Part shown: one piece after another, positions 1-10,700 of the stretch
How positions within the stretch are numbered: position 1 is the stretch's first letter
Layout of the letters: the number at the start of each line of letters is the position of its first letter
Assembly (NCBI RefSeq): GCF_029168945.1
Contig: NC_083605.1
Coordinates: 76,898,969 to 76,962,968 of the forward strand
Direction of reading: 5' to 3'
DNA: 64,000 nucleotides
From: Cannabis sativa
Taxonomy: Eukaryota > Streptophyta > Magnoliopsida > Rosales > Cannabaceae
Notes under the pieces: model-generated
Told to the model about the DNA's origin: nothing
The model's input: the letters and a program-made list of their open reading frames with translations, nothing else
Database searches by the model: none
Program-made: the position numbers and the translations under genes

Positions 1-34
1 TGTTGAAATGGCCCCCTAATTGAAAATATTCTTC

Positions 35-44
35 TTTTCAGGGG
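35..44 (+). other. Hotspot B (TTTTCAGGGG), shown in copy 1
   Basis: This is the most variable ten bases of the monomer. Forms seen include TTTTCAGGGG (commonest), TTTTCATGGG (28 copies by my count), TTTTTAGGGG, TTTTAGGGG, TTTTAAGGG, TTTCAGGGG, TTTTTCAGGGG, TTTTCGGGG, TTTTCACGGG, TTTTACGGG, TTTTCGTGGG, TTTTCAAGGG and several singletons. Changes are both substitutions and one-base indels, centred on the CAG triplet at 39-41. Flanking bases are essentially invariant. Confidence 0.9.
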
Positions 45-85
45 AAATTTTAACAAGTTTTTTCCTTACTCTTACACTCGTTAGT

Positions 86-94
86 TATCTGTTA
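86..94 (+). other. Hotspot D (TATCTGTTA), shown in copy 1
   Basis: Most copies read TATCTGTTA. Fourteen read TATCTCGTTA, one base longer (copies 8, 14, 15, 55, 73, 89, 90, 103, 111, 122, 123, 140, 144, 156). Rarer forms are TAACTGTTA (17, 95, 125, 146), TATCCGTTA (28, 80, 172), TATCTCTTA (82, 148, 151, 160, 173), TATCTGTAAAA (83, 105), TAATCGTTA (34), TATCAGTTA (35), TATATGTTA (120) and TAACTATTA (112). Variation centres on the CTG at 89-91. Confidence 0.9.
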
Positions 95-209
95 AAATCT
101 CAACCTACACATCTCCAAAGATCATGAAATTTCACGGGGGCCTAGCCAAGACCGTTGTGCATCACTTTTCTCTTGGACACGTTGAGAGAAAAATTAGTTT
201 TCTTGCACT

Positions 210-219
210 AACGATCGTT
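210..219. other. Perfect ten-base palindrome AACGATCGTT
   Basis: The sequence reads identically on both strands, with CGATCG at its centre. I saw no copy in which it is altered. It lies four bases before the inverted repeat at 223-252, so this part of the monomer holds two adjacent dyads. It could be a protein-binding site in the satellite, but no factor is identified. Confidence 0.85.
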
Positions 220-222
220 TTA

Positions 223-252
223 ATCGAAATAGTGAAAATCTCACATTTCGAT
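223..252. other. Hairpin-forming inverted repeat overlapping hotspot E
   Basis: ATCGAAAT at 223-230 is the exact reverse complement of ATTTCGAT at 245-252. Inside, GTGA at 232-235 pairs with TCAC at 241-244. This leaves one bulged A (231) and a five-base loop (236-240). The perfect version needs the TTCGAT form of hotspot E, which I find in 15 copies (1, 6, 8, 9, 11, 16, 18, 32, 34, 83, 111, 112, 113, 156, 157). Most others read TTCTGAT, adding one bulged T to the stem; a few read CATTCTGAT. The left arm is invariant except in copy 81 (ATCGTAAT). Confidence 0.8.
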
Positions 253-275
253 AGTGGTACCCCTTTGTGAAATGT

Positions 276-284
276 GGCCGGACC
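276..284 (+). other. Hotspot F (GGCCGGACC / GGCCCGGACC), shown in copy 1
   Basis: The two main forms differ by one C: GGCCCGGACC and GGCCGGACC. Others include CCCGACC, CCCAGACC, CCCTGACC, CCGGGACC, CCAGGACC, CCCGGCC, CCCGAACC, GCTCGG, GCGCGG and GCACGG, plus singletons. It follows an almost invariant TTTGTGAAATGT and precedes AATCTCGGAAT. Variation becomes richer towards the right of the array. Confidence 0.9.
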
Positions 285-490
285 AATCTCGGAATATTTT
301 TTGCCACTAGTCACAATCAATTTGTACTACTAAGAAATGAATATGAAGAATGGTTTTGGGTTAAAATTTGTTGAAATGGCCCCCTAATTGAAAATATTCT
401 TCTTTTAAGGGAAATTTTAACAAGTTTTTTCCTTACTCTTACACTCGTTAGTTATCTGTTAAAATCTCAACCTACACATCTCCAAAGATC

Positions 491-619
491 ATGAAATTTC
501 ACGGGGGCCTAGCCAAGACCGTTGTGCATCACTTTTCTCTTGGACACGTTGAGAGAAAAATTAGTTTTCTTGCACTAACGATCGTTTTAATCGAAATAGT
601 GAAAATCTCACATTTCTGA
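491..619 (+). other. Conserved 42-codon ATG frame inside the monomer core (not claimed as a gene)
   Basis: In most copies an ATG at monomer position 124 opens a frame of 42 codons ending in TGA inside hotspot E; copy 2 is the example here. Copies with TTCGAT run six codons further to the TGA after CCTTTG. The frame is intact almost everywhere, but so is the whole core, including non-coding bases, so its conservation reflects array homogeneity rather than protein selection. The predicted peptide is hydrophobic in its second half and has no motif I recognise. Copies 154 and 156 lose a G and shift frame. I regard it as incidental. Confidence 0.25.
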
Positions 620-3600
620 TAGTGGTACCCCTTTGTGAAATGTGGCCGGACCAATCTCGGAATATTTTTTGCCACTAGTCACAATCAATTTGTACTACTA
701 AGAAATGAATATGAAGAATGGTTTTGGGTTAAAATTTGTTGAAATGGCCCCCTAATTGAAAATATTCTTCTTTTCAGGGGAAATTTTAACAAGTTTTTTC
801 CTTACTCTTACACTCGTTAGTTATCTGTTGAAATCTCAACCTACACATCTCCAAAGATCATGAAATTTCACGGGGGCCTAGCCAAGACCGTTGTGCATCA
901 CTTTTCTCTTGGACACGTTGAGAGAAAAATTAGTTTTCTTGCACTAACGATCGTTTTAATCGAAATAGTGAAAATCTCACATTTCTGATAGTGGTACCCC
1001 TTTGTGAAATGTGGCCCGGACCAATCTCGGAATATTTTTTGCCACTAGTCACAATCAATTTGTACTACTAAGAAATGAATATGAAGAATGGTTTTGGGTT
1101 AAAATTTGTTGAAATGGCCCCCTAATTGAAAATATTCTTCTTTTCGAGGGATATTTTAACAAGTTTTTTCCTTACTCTTACACTCGTTAGTTATCTGTTA
1201 AAATCTCAACCTACACATCTCCAAAGATCATGAAATTTCACGGGGGCCTAGCCAAGACCGTTGTGCATCACTTTTCTCTTGGACACGTTGAGAGAAAAAT
1301 TAGTTTTCTTGCACTAACGATCGTTTTAATCGAAATAGTGAAAATCTCACATTTCTGATAGTGGTACCCCTTTGTGAAATGTGGCCGGACCAATCTCGGA
1401 ATATTTTTTGCCACTAGTCACAATCAATTTGTACTACTAAGAAATGAATATGAAGAATGGTTTTGGGTTAAAATTTGTTGAAATGGCCCCCTAATTGAAA
1501 ATATTCTTCTTTCAGGGGAAATTTTAACAAGTTTTTTCCTTACTCTTACACTCGTTAGTTATCTGTTAAAATCTCAACCTACACATCTCCAAAGATCATG
1601 AAATTTCACGGGGGCCTAGCCAAGACCGTTGTGCATCACTTTTCTCTTGGACACGTTGAGAGAAAAATTAGTTTTCTTGCACTAACGATCGTTTTAATCG
1701 AAATAGTGAAAATCTCACATTTCTGATAGTGGTACCCCTTTGTGAAATGTGGCCGGACCAATCTCGGAATATTTTTTGCCACTAGTCACAATCAATTTGT
1801 ACTACTAAGAAATGAATATGAAGAATGGTTTTGGGTTAAAATTTGTTGAAATGGCCCCCTAATTGAAAATATTCTTCTTTTTCAGGGGAAATTTTAACAA
1901 GTTTTTTCCTTACTCTTACACTCGTTAGTTATCTGTTAAAATCTCAACCTACACATCTCCAAAGATCATGAAATTTCACGGGGGCCTAGCCAAGACCGTT
2001 GTGCATCACTTTTCTCTTGGACACGTTGAGAGAAAAATTAGTTTTCTTGCACTAACGATCGTTTTAATCGAAATAGTGAAAATCTCACATTTCGATAGTG
2101 GTACCCCTTTGTGAAATGTGGCCGGACCAATCTCGGAATATTTTTTGCCACTAGTCACAATCAATTTGTACTACTAAGAAATGAATATGAAGAATGGTTT
2201 TGGGTTAAAATTTGTTGAAATGGCCCCCTAATTGAAAATATTCTTCTTTTCGGGGAAATTTTAACAAGTTTTTTCCTTACTCTTACACTCGTTAGTTATC
2301 TGTTAAAATCTCAACCTACACATCTCCAAAGATCATGAAATTTCACGGGGGCCTAGCCAAGACCGTTGTGCATCACTTTTCTCTTGGACACGTTGAGAGA
2401 AAAATTAGTTTTCTTGCACTAACGATCGTTTTAATCGAAATAGTGAAAATCTCACATTTCTGATAGTGGTACCCCTTTGTGAAATGTGGCCCGGACCAAT
2501 CTCGGAATATTTTTTGCCACTAGTCACAATCAATTTGTACTACTAAGAAATGAATATGAAGAATGGTTTTGGGTTAAAATTTGTTGAAATGGCCCCCTAA
2601 TTGAAAATATTCTTCTTTTAAGGGAAATTTTAACAAGTTTTTTCCTTACTCTTACACTCGTTAGTTATCTCGTTAAAATCTCAACCTACACATCTCCAAA
2701 GATCATGAAATTTCACGGGGGCCTAGCCAAGACCGTTGTGCATCACTTTTCTCTTGGACACGTTGAGAGAAAAATTAGTTTTCTTGCACTAACGATCGTT
2801 TTAATCGAAATAGTGAAAATCTCACATTTCGATAGTGGTACCCCTTTGTGAAATGTGGCCGGACCAATCTCGGAATATTTTTTGCCACTAGTCACAATCA
2901 ATTTGTACTACTAAGAAATGAATATGAAGAATGGTTTTGGGTTAAAATTTGTTGAAATGGCCCCCTAATTGAAAATATTCTTCTTTTACGGGAAATTTTA
3001 ACAAGTTTTTTCCTTACTCTTACACTCGTTAGTTATCTGTTAAAATCTCAACCTACACATCTCCAAAGATCATGAAATTTCACGGGGGCCTAGCCAAGAC
3101 CGTTGTGCATCACTTTTCTCTTGGACACGTTGAGAGAAAAATTAGTTTTCTTGCACTAACGATCGTTTTAATCGAAATAGTGAAAATCTCACATTTCGAT
3201 AGTGGTACCCCTTTGTGAAATGTGGCCGGACCAATCTCGGAATATTTTTTGCCACTAGTCACAATCAATTTGTACTACTAAGAAATGAATATGAAGAATG
3301 GTTTTGGGTTAAAATTTGTTGAAATGGCCCCCTAATTGAAAATATTCTTCTTTTAAGGGAAATTTTAACAAGTTTTTTCCTTACTCTTACACTCGTTAGT
3401 TATCTGTTAAAATCTCAACCTACACATCTCCAAAGATCATGAAATTTCACGGGGGCCTAGCCAAGACCGTTGTGCATCACTTTTCTCTTGGACACGTTGA
3501 GAGAAAAATTAGTTTTCTTGCACTAACGATCGTTTTAATCGAAATAGTGAAAATCTCACATTTCTGATAGTGGTACCCCTTTGTGAAATGTGGCCCGGAC

Positions 3601-4869
3601 CAATCTCGGAATATTTTTTGCCACTAGTCACAATCAATTTGTACTACTAAGAAATGAATATGAAGAATGGTTTTGGGTTAAAATTTGTTGAAATGGGCCC
3701 CTAATTGAAAATATTCTTCTTTTTCAGGGGAAATTTCAACAAGTTTTTTCCTTACTCTTACACTCGTTAGTTATCTGTTAAAATCTCAACCTACACATCT
3801 CCAAAGATCATGAAATTTCACGGGGGCCTAGCCAAGACCGTTGTGCATCACTTTTCTCTTGGACACGTTGAGAGAAAAATTAGTTTTCTTGCACTAACGA
3901 TCGTTTTAATCGAAATAGTGAAAATCTCACATTTCGATAGTGGTACCCCTTTGTGAAATGTGGCCGGACCAATCTCGGAATATTTTTTGCCACTAGTCAC
4001 AATCAATTTGTACTACTAAGAAATGAATATGAAGAATGGTTTTGGGTTAAAATTTGTTGAAATGGCCCCCTAATTGAAAATATTCTTCTTTTCAGGGGAA
4101 ATTTTAACAAGTTTTTTCCTTACTCTTACACTCGTTAGTTATCTGTTAAAATCTCAACCTACACATCTCCAAAGATCATGAAATTTCACGGGGGCCTAGC
4201 CAAGACCGTTGTGCATCACTTTTCTCTTGGACACGTTGAGAGAAAAATTAGTTTTCTTGCACTAACGATCGTTTTAATCGAAATAGTGAAAATCTCACAT
4301 TTCTGATAGTGGTACCCCTTTGTGAAATGTGGCCCGGACCAATCTCGGAATATTTTTTGCCACTAGTCACAATCAATTTGTACTACTAAGAAATGAATAT
4401 GAAGAATGGTTTTGGGTTAAAATTTGTTGAAATGGCCCCCTAATTGAAAATATTCTTCTTTTCACGGGAAATTTTAACAAGTTTTTTCCTTACTCTTACA
4501 CTCGTTAGTTATCTGTTAAAATCTCAACCTACACATCTCCAAAGATCATGAAATTTCACGGGGGCCTAGCCAAGACCGTTGTGCATCACTTTTCTCTTGG
4601 ACACGTTGAGAGAAAAATTAGTTTTCTTGCACTAACGATCGTTTTAATCGAAATAGTGAAAATCTCACATTTCTGATAGTGGTACCCCTTTGTGAAATGT
4701 GGCCGGACCAATCTCGGAATATTTTTTGCCACTAGTCACAATCAATTTGTACTACTAAGAAATGAATATGAAGAATGGTTTTGGGTTAAAATTTGTTGAA
4801 ATGGCCCCCTAATTGAAAATATTCTTCTTTTTAGGGGAAATTTTAACAAGTTTTTTCCTTACTCTTACA

Positions 4870-4888
4870 CTCGTTAGTTATCTCGTTA
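4870..4888 (+). repeat. Short direct repeat CTCGTTA x2 in the long site D variant
   Basis: In copies with the longer site D, as here in copy 14, CTCGTTA at 4870-4876 is repeated exactly at 4882-4888 with a five-base spacer (GTTAT). In common copies the second unit reads CTGTTA. The intact pair may be the ancestral state, or the extra base may have been templated by the neighbouring unit through slippage. The direction cannot be decided from this window. Confidence 0.8.
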
Positions 4889-7743
4889 AAATCTCAACCT
4901 ACACATCTCCAAAGATCATGAAATTTCACGGGGGCCTAGCCAAGACCGTTGTGCATCACTTTTCTCTTGGACACGTTGAGAGAAAAATTAGTTTTCTTGC
5001 ACTAACGATCGTTTTAATCGAAATAGTGAAAATCTCACATTTCTGATAGTGGTACCCCTTTGTGAAATGTGGCCGGACCAATCTCGGAATATTTTTTGCC
5101 ACTAGTCACAATCAATTTGTACTACTAAGAAATGAATATGAAGAATGGTTTTGGGTTAAAATTTGTTGAAATGGCCCCCTAATTGAAAATATTCTTCTTT
5201 TCGTGGGAAATTTTAACAAGTTTTTTCCTTACTCTTACACTCGTTAGTTATCTCGTTAAAATCTCAACCTACACATCTCCAAAGATCATGAAATTTCACG
5301 GGGGCCTAGCCAAGACCGTTGTGCATCACTTTTCTCTTGGACACGTTGAGAGAAAAATTAGTTTTCTTGCACTAACGATCGTTTTAATCGAAATAGTGAA
5401 AATCTCACATTTCTGATAGTGGTACCCCTTTGTGAAATGTGGCCGGACCAATCTCGGAATATTTTTTGCCACTAGTCACAATCAATTTGTACTACTAAGA
5501 AATGAATATGAAGAATGGTTTTGGGTTAAAATTTGTTGAAATGGCCCCCTAATTGAAAATATTCTTCTTTTCTTGGGAAATTTTAACAAGTTTTTTCCTT
5601 ACTCTTACACTCGTTAGTTATCTGTTAAAATCTCAACCTACACATCTCCAAAGATCATGAAATTTCACGGGGGCCTAGCCAAGACCGTTGTGCATCACTT
5701 TTCTCTTGGACACGTTGAGAGAAAAATTAGTTTTCTTGCACTAACGATCGTTTTAATCGAAATAGTGAAAATCTCACATTTCGATAGTGGTACCCCTTTG
5801 TGAAATGTGGCCGGACCAATCTCGGAATATTTTTTGCCACTAGTCACAATCAATTTGTACTACTAAGAAATGAATATGAAGAATGGTTTTGGGTTAAAAT
5901 TTGTTGAAATGGCCCCCTAATTGAAAATATTCTTCTTTTACGGGAAATTTTAACAAGTTTTTTCCTTACTCTTACACTCGTTAGTTAACTGTTAAAATCT
6001 CAACCTACACATCTCCAAAGATCATGAAATTTCACGGGGGCCTAGCCAAGACCGTTGTGCATCACTTTTCTCTTGGACACGTTGAGAGAAAAATTAGTTT
6101 TCTTGCACTAACGATCGTTTTAATCGAAATAGTGAAAATCTCACATTTCTGATAGTGGTACCCCTTTGTGAAATGTGGCCGGACCAATCTCGGAATATTT
6201 TTTGCCACTAGTCACAATCAATTTGTACTACTAAGAAATGAATATGAAGAATGGTTTTGGGTTAAAATTTGTTGAAATGGCCCCCTAATTGAAAATATTC
6301 TTCTTTCAGGGGAAATTTTAACAAGTTTTTTCCTTACTCTTACACTCGTTAGTTATCTGTTAAAATCTCAACCTACACATCTCCAAAGATCATGAAATTT
6401 CACGGGGGCCTAGCCAAGACCGTTGTGCATCACTTTTCTCTTGGACACGTTGAGAGAAAAATTAGTTTTCTTGCACTAACGATCGTTTTAATCGAAATAG
6501 TGAAAATCTCACATTTCGATAGTGGTACCCCTTTGTGAAATGTGGCCGGACCAATCTCGGAATATTTTTTGCCACTAGTCACAATCAATTTGTACTACTA
6601 AGAAATGAATATGAAGAATGGTTTTGGGTTAAAATTTGTTGAAATGGCCCCCTAATTGAAAATATTCTTCTTTTCGGGGAAATTTTAACAAGTTTTTTCC
6701 TTACTCTTACACTCGTTAGTTATCTGTTAAAATCTCAACCTACACATCTCCAAAGATCATGAAATTTCACGGGGGCCTAGCCAAGACCGTTGTGCATCAC
6801 TTTTCTCTTGGACACGTTGAGAGAAAAATTAGTTTTCTTGCACTAACGATCGTTTTAATCGAAATAGTGAAAATCTCACATTTCTGATAGTGGTACCCCT
6901 TTGTGAAATGTGGCCCGGACCAATCTCGGAATATTTTTTGCCACTAGTCACAATCAATTTGTACTACTAAGAAATGAATATGAAGAATGGTTTTGGGTTA
7001 AAATTTGTTGAAATGGCCCCCTAATTGAAAATATTCTTCTTTTCAGGGAAATTTTAACAAGTTTTTTCCTTACTCTTACACTCGTTAGATATCTGTTAAA
7101 ATCTCAACCTACACATCTCCAAAGATCATGAAATTTCACGGGGGCCTAGCCAAGACCGTTGTGCATCACTTTTCTCTTGGACACGTTGAGAGAAAAATTA
7201 GTTTTCTTGCACTAACGATCGTTTTAATCGAAATAGTGAAAATCTCACATTTCTGATAGTGGTACCCCTTTGTGAAATGTGGCCCGGACCAATCTCGGAA
7301 TATTTTTTGCCACTAGTCACAATCAATTTGTACTACTAAGAAATGAATATGAAGAATGGTTTTGGGTTAAAATTTGTTGAAATGGCCCCCTAATTGAAAA
7401 TATTCTTCTTTTAGGGGAAATTTTAACAAGTTTTTTCCTTACTCTTACACTCGTTAGTTATCTGTTAAAATCTCAACCTACACATCTCCAAAGATCATGA
7501 AATTTCACGGGGGCCTAGCCAAGACCGTTGTGCATCACTTTTCTCTTGGACACGTTGAGAGAAAAATTAGTTTTCTTGCACTAACGATCGTTTTAATCGA
7601 AATAGTGAAAATCTCACATTTCTGATAGTGGTACCCCTTTGTGAAATGTGGCCCGGACCAATCTCGGAATATTTTTTGCCACTAGTCACAATCAATTTGT
7701 ACTACTAAGAAATGAATATGAAGAATGGTTTTGGGTTAAAATT

Positions 7744-10700
7744 TGTTGAAATGGCCCCCTAATTGAAAATATTCTTCTTTTCATGGGAAATTTTAACAAG
7801 TTTTTTCCTTACTCTTACACTCGTTAGTTATCTGTTAAAATCTCAACCTACACATCTCCAAAGATCATGAAATTTCACGGGGGCCTAGCCAAGACCGTTG
7901 TGCATCACTTTTCTCTTGGACACGTTGAGAGAAAAATTAGTTTTCTTGCACTAACGATCGTTTTAATCGAAATAGTGAAAATCTCACATTTCTGATAGTG
8001 GTACCCCTTTGTGAAATGTGGCCGGACCAATCTCGGAATATTTTTTGCCACTAGTCACAATCAATTTGTACTACTAAGAAATGAATATGAAGAATGGTTT
8101 TGGGTTAAAATTTGTTGAAATGGCCCCCTAATTGAAAATATTCTTCTTTTTAGGGGAAATTTTAACAAGTTTTTTCCTTACTCTTACACTCGTTAGTTAT
8201 CTGTTAAAATCTCAACCTACACATCTCCAAAGATCATGAAATTTCACGGGGGCCTAGCCAAGACCGTTGTGCATCACTTTTCTCTTGGACACGTTGAGAG
8301 AAAAATTAGTTTTCTTGCACTAACGATCGTTTTAATCGAAATAGTGAAAATCTCACATTTCTGATAGTGGTACCCCTTTGTGAAATGTGGCCCGGACCAA
8401 TCTCGGAATATTTTTTGCCACTAGTCACAATCAATTTGTACTACTAAGAAATGAATATGAAGAATGGTTTTGGGTTAAAATTTGTTGAAATGGCCCCCTA
8501 ATTGAAAATATTCTTCTTTCAGGGGAAATTTTAACAAGTTTTTTCCTTACTCTTACACTCGTTAGTTATCTGTTAAAATCTCAACCTACACATCTCCAAA
8601 GATCATGAAATTTCACGGGGGCCTAGCCAAGACCGTTGTGCATCACTTTTCTCTTGGACACGTTGAGAGAAAAATTAGTTTTCTTGCACTAACGATCGTT
8701 TTAATCGAAATAGTGAAAATCTCACATTTCTGATAGTGGTACCCCTTTGTGAAATGTGGCCGGACCAATCTCGGAATATTTTTTGCCACTAGTCACAATC
8801 AATTTGTACTACTAAGAAATGAATATGAAGAATGGTTTTGGGTTAAAATTTGTTGAAATGGCCCCCTAATTGAAAATATTCTTCTTTTCATGGGAAATTT
8901 TAACAAGTTTTTTCCTTACTCTTACACTCGTTAGTTATCTGTTAAAATCTCAACCTACACATCTCCAAAGATCATGAAATTTCACGGGGGCCTAGCCAAG
9001 ACCGTTGTGCATCACTTTTCTCTTGGACACGTTGAGAGAAAAATTAGTTTTCTTGCACTAACGATCGTTTTAATCGAAATAGTGAAAATCTCACATTTCT
9101 GATAGTGGTACCCCTTTGTGAAATGTGGCCCGGACCAATCTCGGAATATTTTTTGCCACTAGTCACAATCAATTTGTACTACTAAGAAATGAATATGAAG
9201 AATGGTTTTGGGTTAAAATTTGTTGAAATGGCCCCCTAATTGAAAATATTCTTCTTTTCATGGGAAATTTTAACAAGTTTTTTCCTTACTCTTACACTCG
9301 TTAGTTATCTGTTAAAATCTCAACCTACACATCTCCAAAGATCATGAAATTTCACGGGGGCCTAGCCAAGACCGTTGTGCATCACTTTTCTCTTGGACAC
9401 GTTGAGAGAAAAATTAGTTTTCTTGCACTAACGATCGTTTTAATCGAAATAGTGAAAATCTCACATTTCTGATAGTGGTACCCCTTTGTGAAATGTGGCC
9501 GGACCAATCTCGGAATATTTTTTGCCACTAGTCACAATCAATTTGTACTACTAAGAAATGAATATGAAGAATGGTTTTGGGTTAAAATTTGTTGAAATGG
9601 CCCCCTAATTGAAAATATTCTTCTTTTTAGGGGAAATTTTAACAAGTTTTTTCCTTACTCTTACACTCGTTAGTTATCTGTTAAAATCTCAACCTACACA
9701 TCTCCAAAGATCATGAAATTTCACGGGGGCCTAGCCAAGACCGTTGTGCATCACTTTTCTCTTGGACACGTTGAGAGAAAAATTAGTTTTCTTGCACTAA
9801 CGATCGTTTTAATCGAAATAGTGAAAATCTCACATTTCTGATAGTGGTACCCCTTTGTGAAATGTGGACCGGACCAATCTCGGAATATTTTTTGCCACTA
9901 GTCACAATCAATTTGTACTACTAAGAAATGAATATGAAGAATGGTTTTGGGTTAAAATTTGTTGAAATGGCCCCCTAATTGAAAATATTCTTCTTTTCAG
10001 GGGAAATTTTAACAAGTTTTTTCCTTACTCTTACACTCGTTAGTTATCCGTTAAAATCTCAACCTACACATCTCCAAAGATCATGAAATTTCACGGGGGC
10101 CTAGCCAAGACCGTTGTGCATCACTTTTCTCTTGGACACGTTGAGAGAAAAATTAGTTTTCTTGCACTAACGATCGTTTTAATCGAAATAGTGAAAATCT
10201 CACATTTCTGATAGTGGTACCCCTTTGTGAAATGTGGCCCGGACCAATCTCGGAATATTTTTTGCCACTAGTCACAATCAATTTGTACTACTAAGAAATG
10301 AATATGAAGAATGGTTTTGGGTTAAAATTTGTTGAAATGGCCCCCTAATTGAAAATATTCTTCTTTTCATGGGAAATTTTAACAAGTTTTTTCCTTACTC
10401 TTACACTCGTTAGTTATCTGTTAAAATCTCAACCTACACATCTCCAAAGATCATGAAATTTCACGGGGGCCTAGCCAAGACCGTTGTGCATCACTTTTCT
10501 CTTGGACACGTTGAGAGAAAAATTAGTTTTCTTGCACTAACGATCGTTTTAATCGAAATAGTGAAAATCTCACATTTCTGATAGTGGTACCCCTTTGTGA
10601 AATGTGGCCCGGACCAATCTCGGAATATTTTTTGCCACTAGTCACAATCAATTTGTACTACTAAGAAATGAATATGAAGAATGGTTTTGGGTTAAAATTT

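Larger units (their letters stand above)
1..368 (+). repeat. Reference monomer (copy 1)
   Basis: Copy 1 serves as the coordinate reference. Order of landmarks: regional site A at 10 (G here); hotspot B at 35-44; regional site C at 52 (A here); T6 tract at 58-63; hotspot D at 86-94; an ATG at 124 opening a short frame; ten-base palindrome at 210-219; inverted repeat 223-252 overlapping hotspot E; a KpnI-type GGTACC at 256-261; hotspot F at 276-284; regional site G at 296 (A here); a SpeI-type ACTAGT at 306-311; AT-rich tail to 368. The phase is arbitrary, since no true unit boundary can be defined in a pure tandem array. Confidence 0.95.
1..7743 (+). repeat. Left zone, copies 1-21, heterogeneous in hotspot states
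   Basis: Copy starts: 1, 369, 737, 1107, 1476, 1844, 2213, 2582, 2950, 3317, 3686, 4055, 4425, 4794, 5164, 5534, 5902, 6270, 6637, 7006, 7375. All have G at site A and A at site G. Site C is A except copy 11, which reads TTCAAC. Hotspot B is most diverse here, with about a dozen forms. The shorter TTCGAT form of site E is enriched: copies 1, 6, 8, 9, 11, 16 and 18, seven of 21 against 15 in the whole array. Copies 8, 14 and 15 carry CTCGTTA at site D. Private changes include CTGTTG in copy 3, GGGATAT in copy 4 and GGGCCC in copy 11. No regular higher-order period is obvious. Confidence 0.9.

Noticed and set aside
1..368. CENP-B box or other known centromere motif
   Set aside because: I found no match to the primate CENP-B box pattern in the unit. 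The dyads at 210-252 are described only as candidate structures.
1..368. Assignment to a named plant satellite family
   Set aside because: Length is similar to several known 350-380 bp plant subtelomeric families, but I could not match the sequence from memory. A search of satellite databases would be decisive.
4813..5046. 77-codon open frame, repeated nearly unchanged at ten other places up to 53075
   Set aside because: It begins at TTG, lies wholly inside the satellite unit, is broken in about 160 of 173 copies by the usual site D length or by site B changes, and has no recognisable domain. Conservation equals that of the surrounding non-coding bases.
7375..7743. Telomere-like motif TTTAGGG within TTTTAGGGG or TTTTTAGGGG forms of site B
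   Set aside because: There is only one unit per monomer, and it arises from single-base variants of TTTTCAGGGG. There is no tandem telomeric run.
1..7743. Five-copy period from TTCGAT at copies 1, 6, 11, 16
   Set aside because: The same state also occurs at copies 8, 9 and 18, and neighbouring sites do not follow a period of five, so the regular spacing may be chance.
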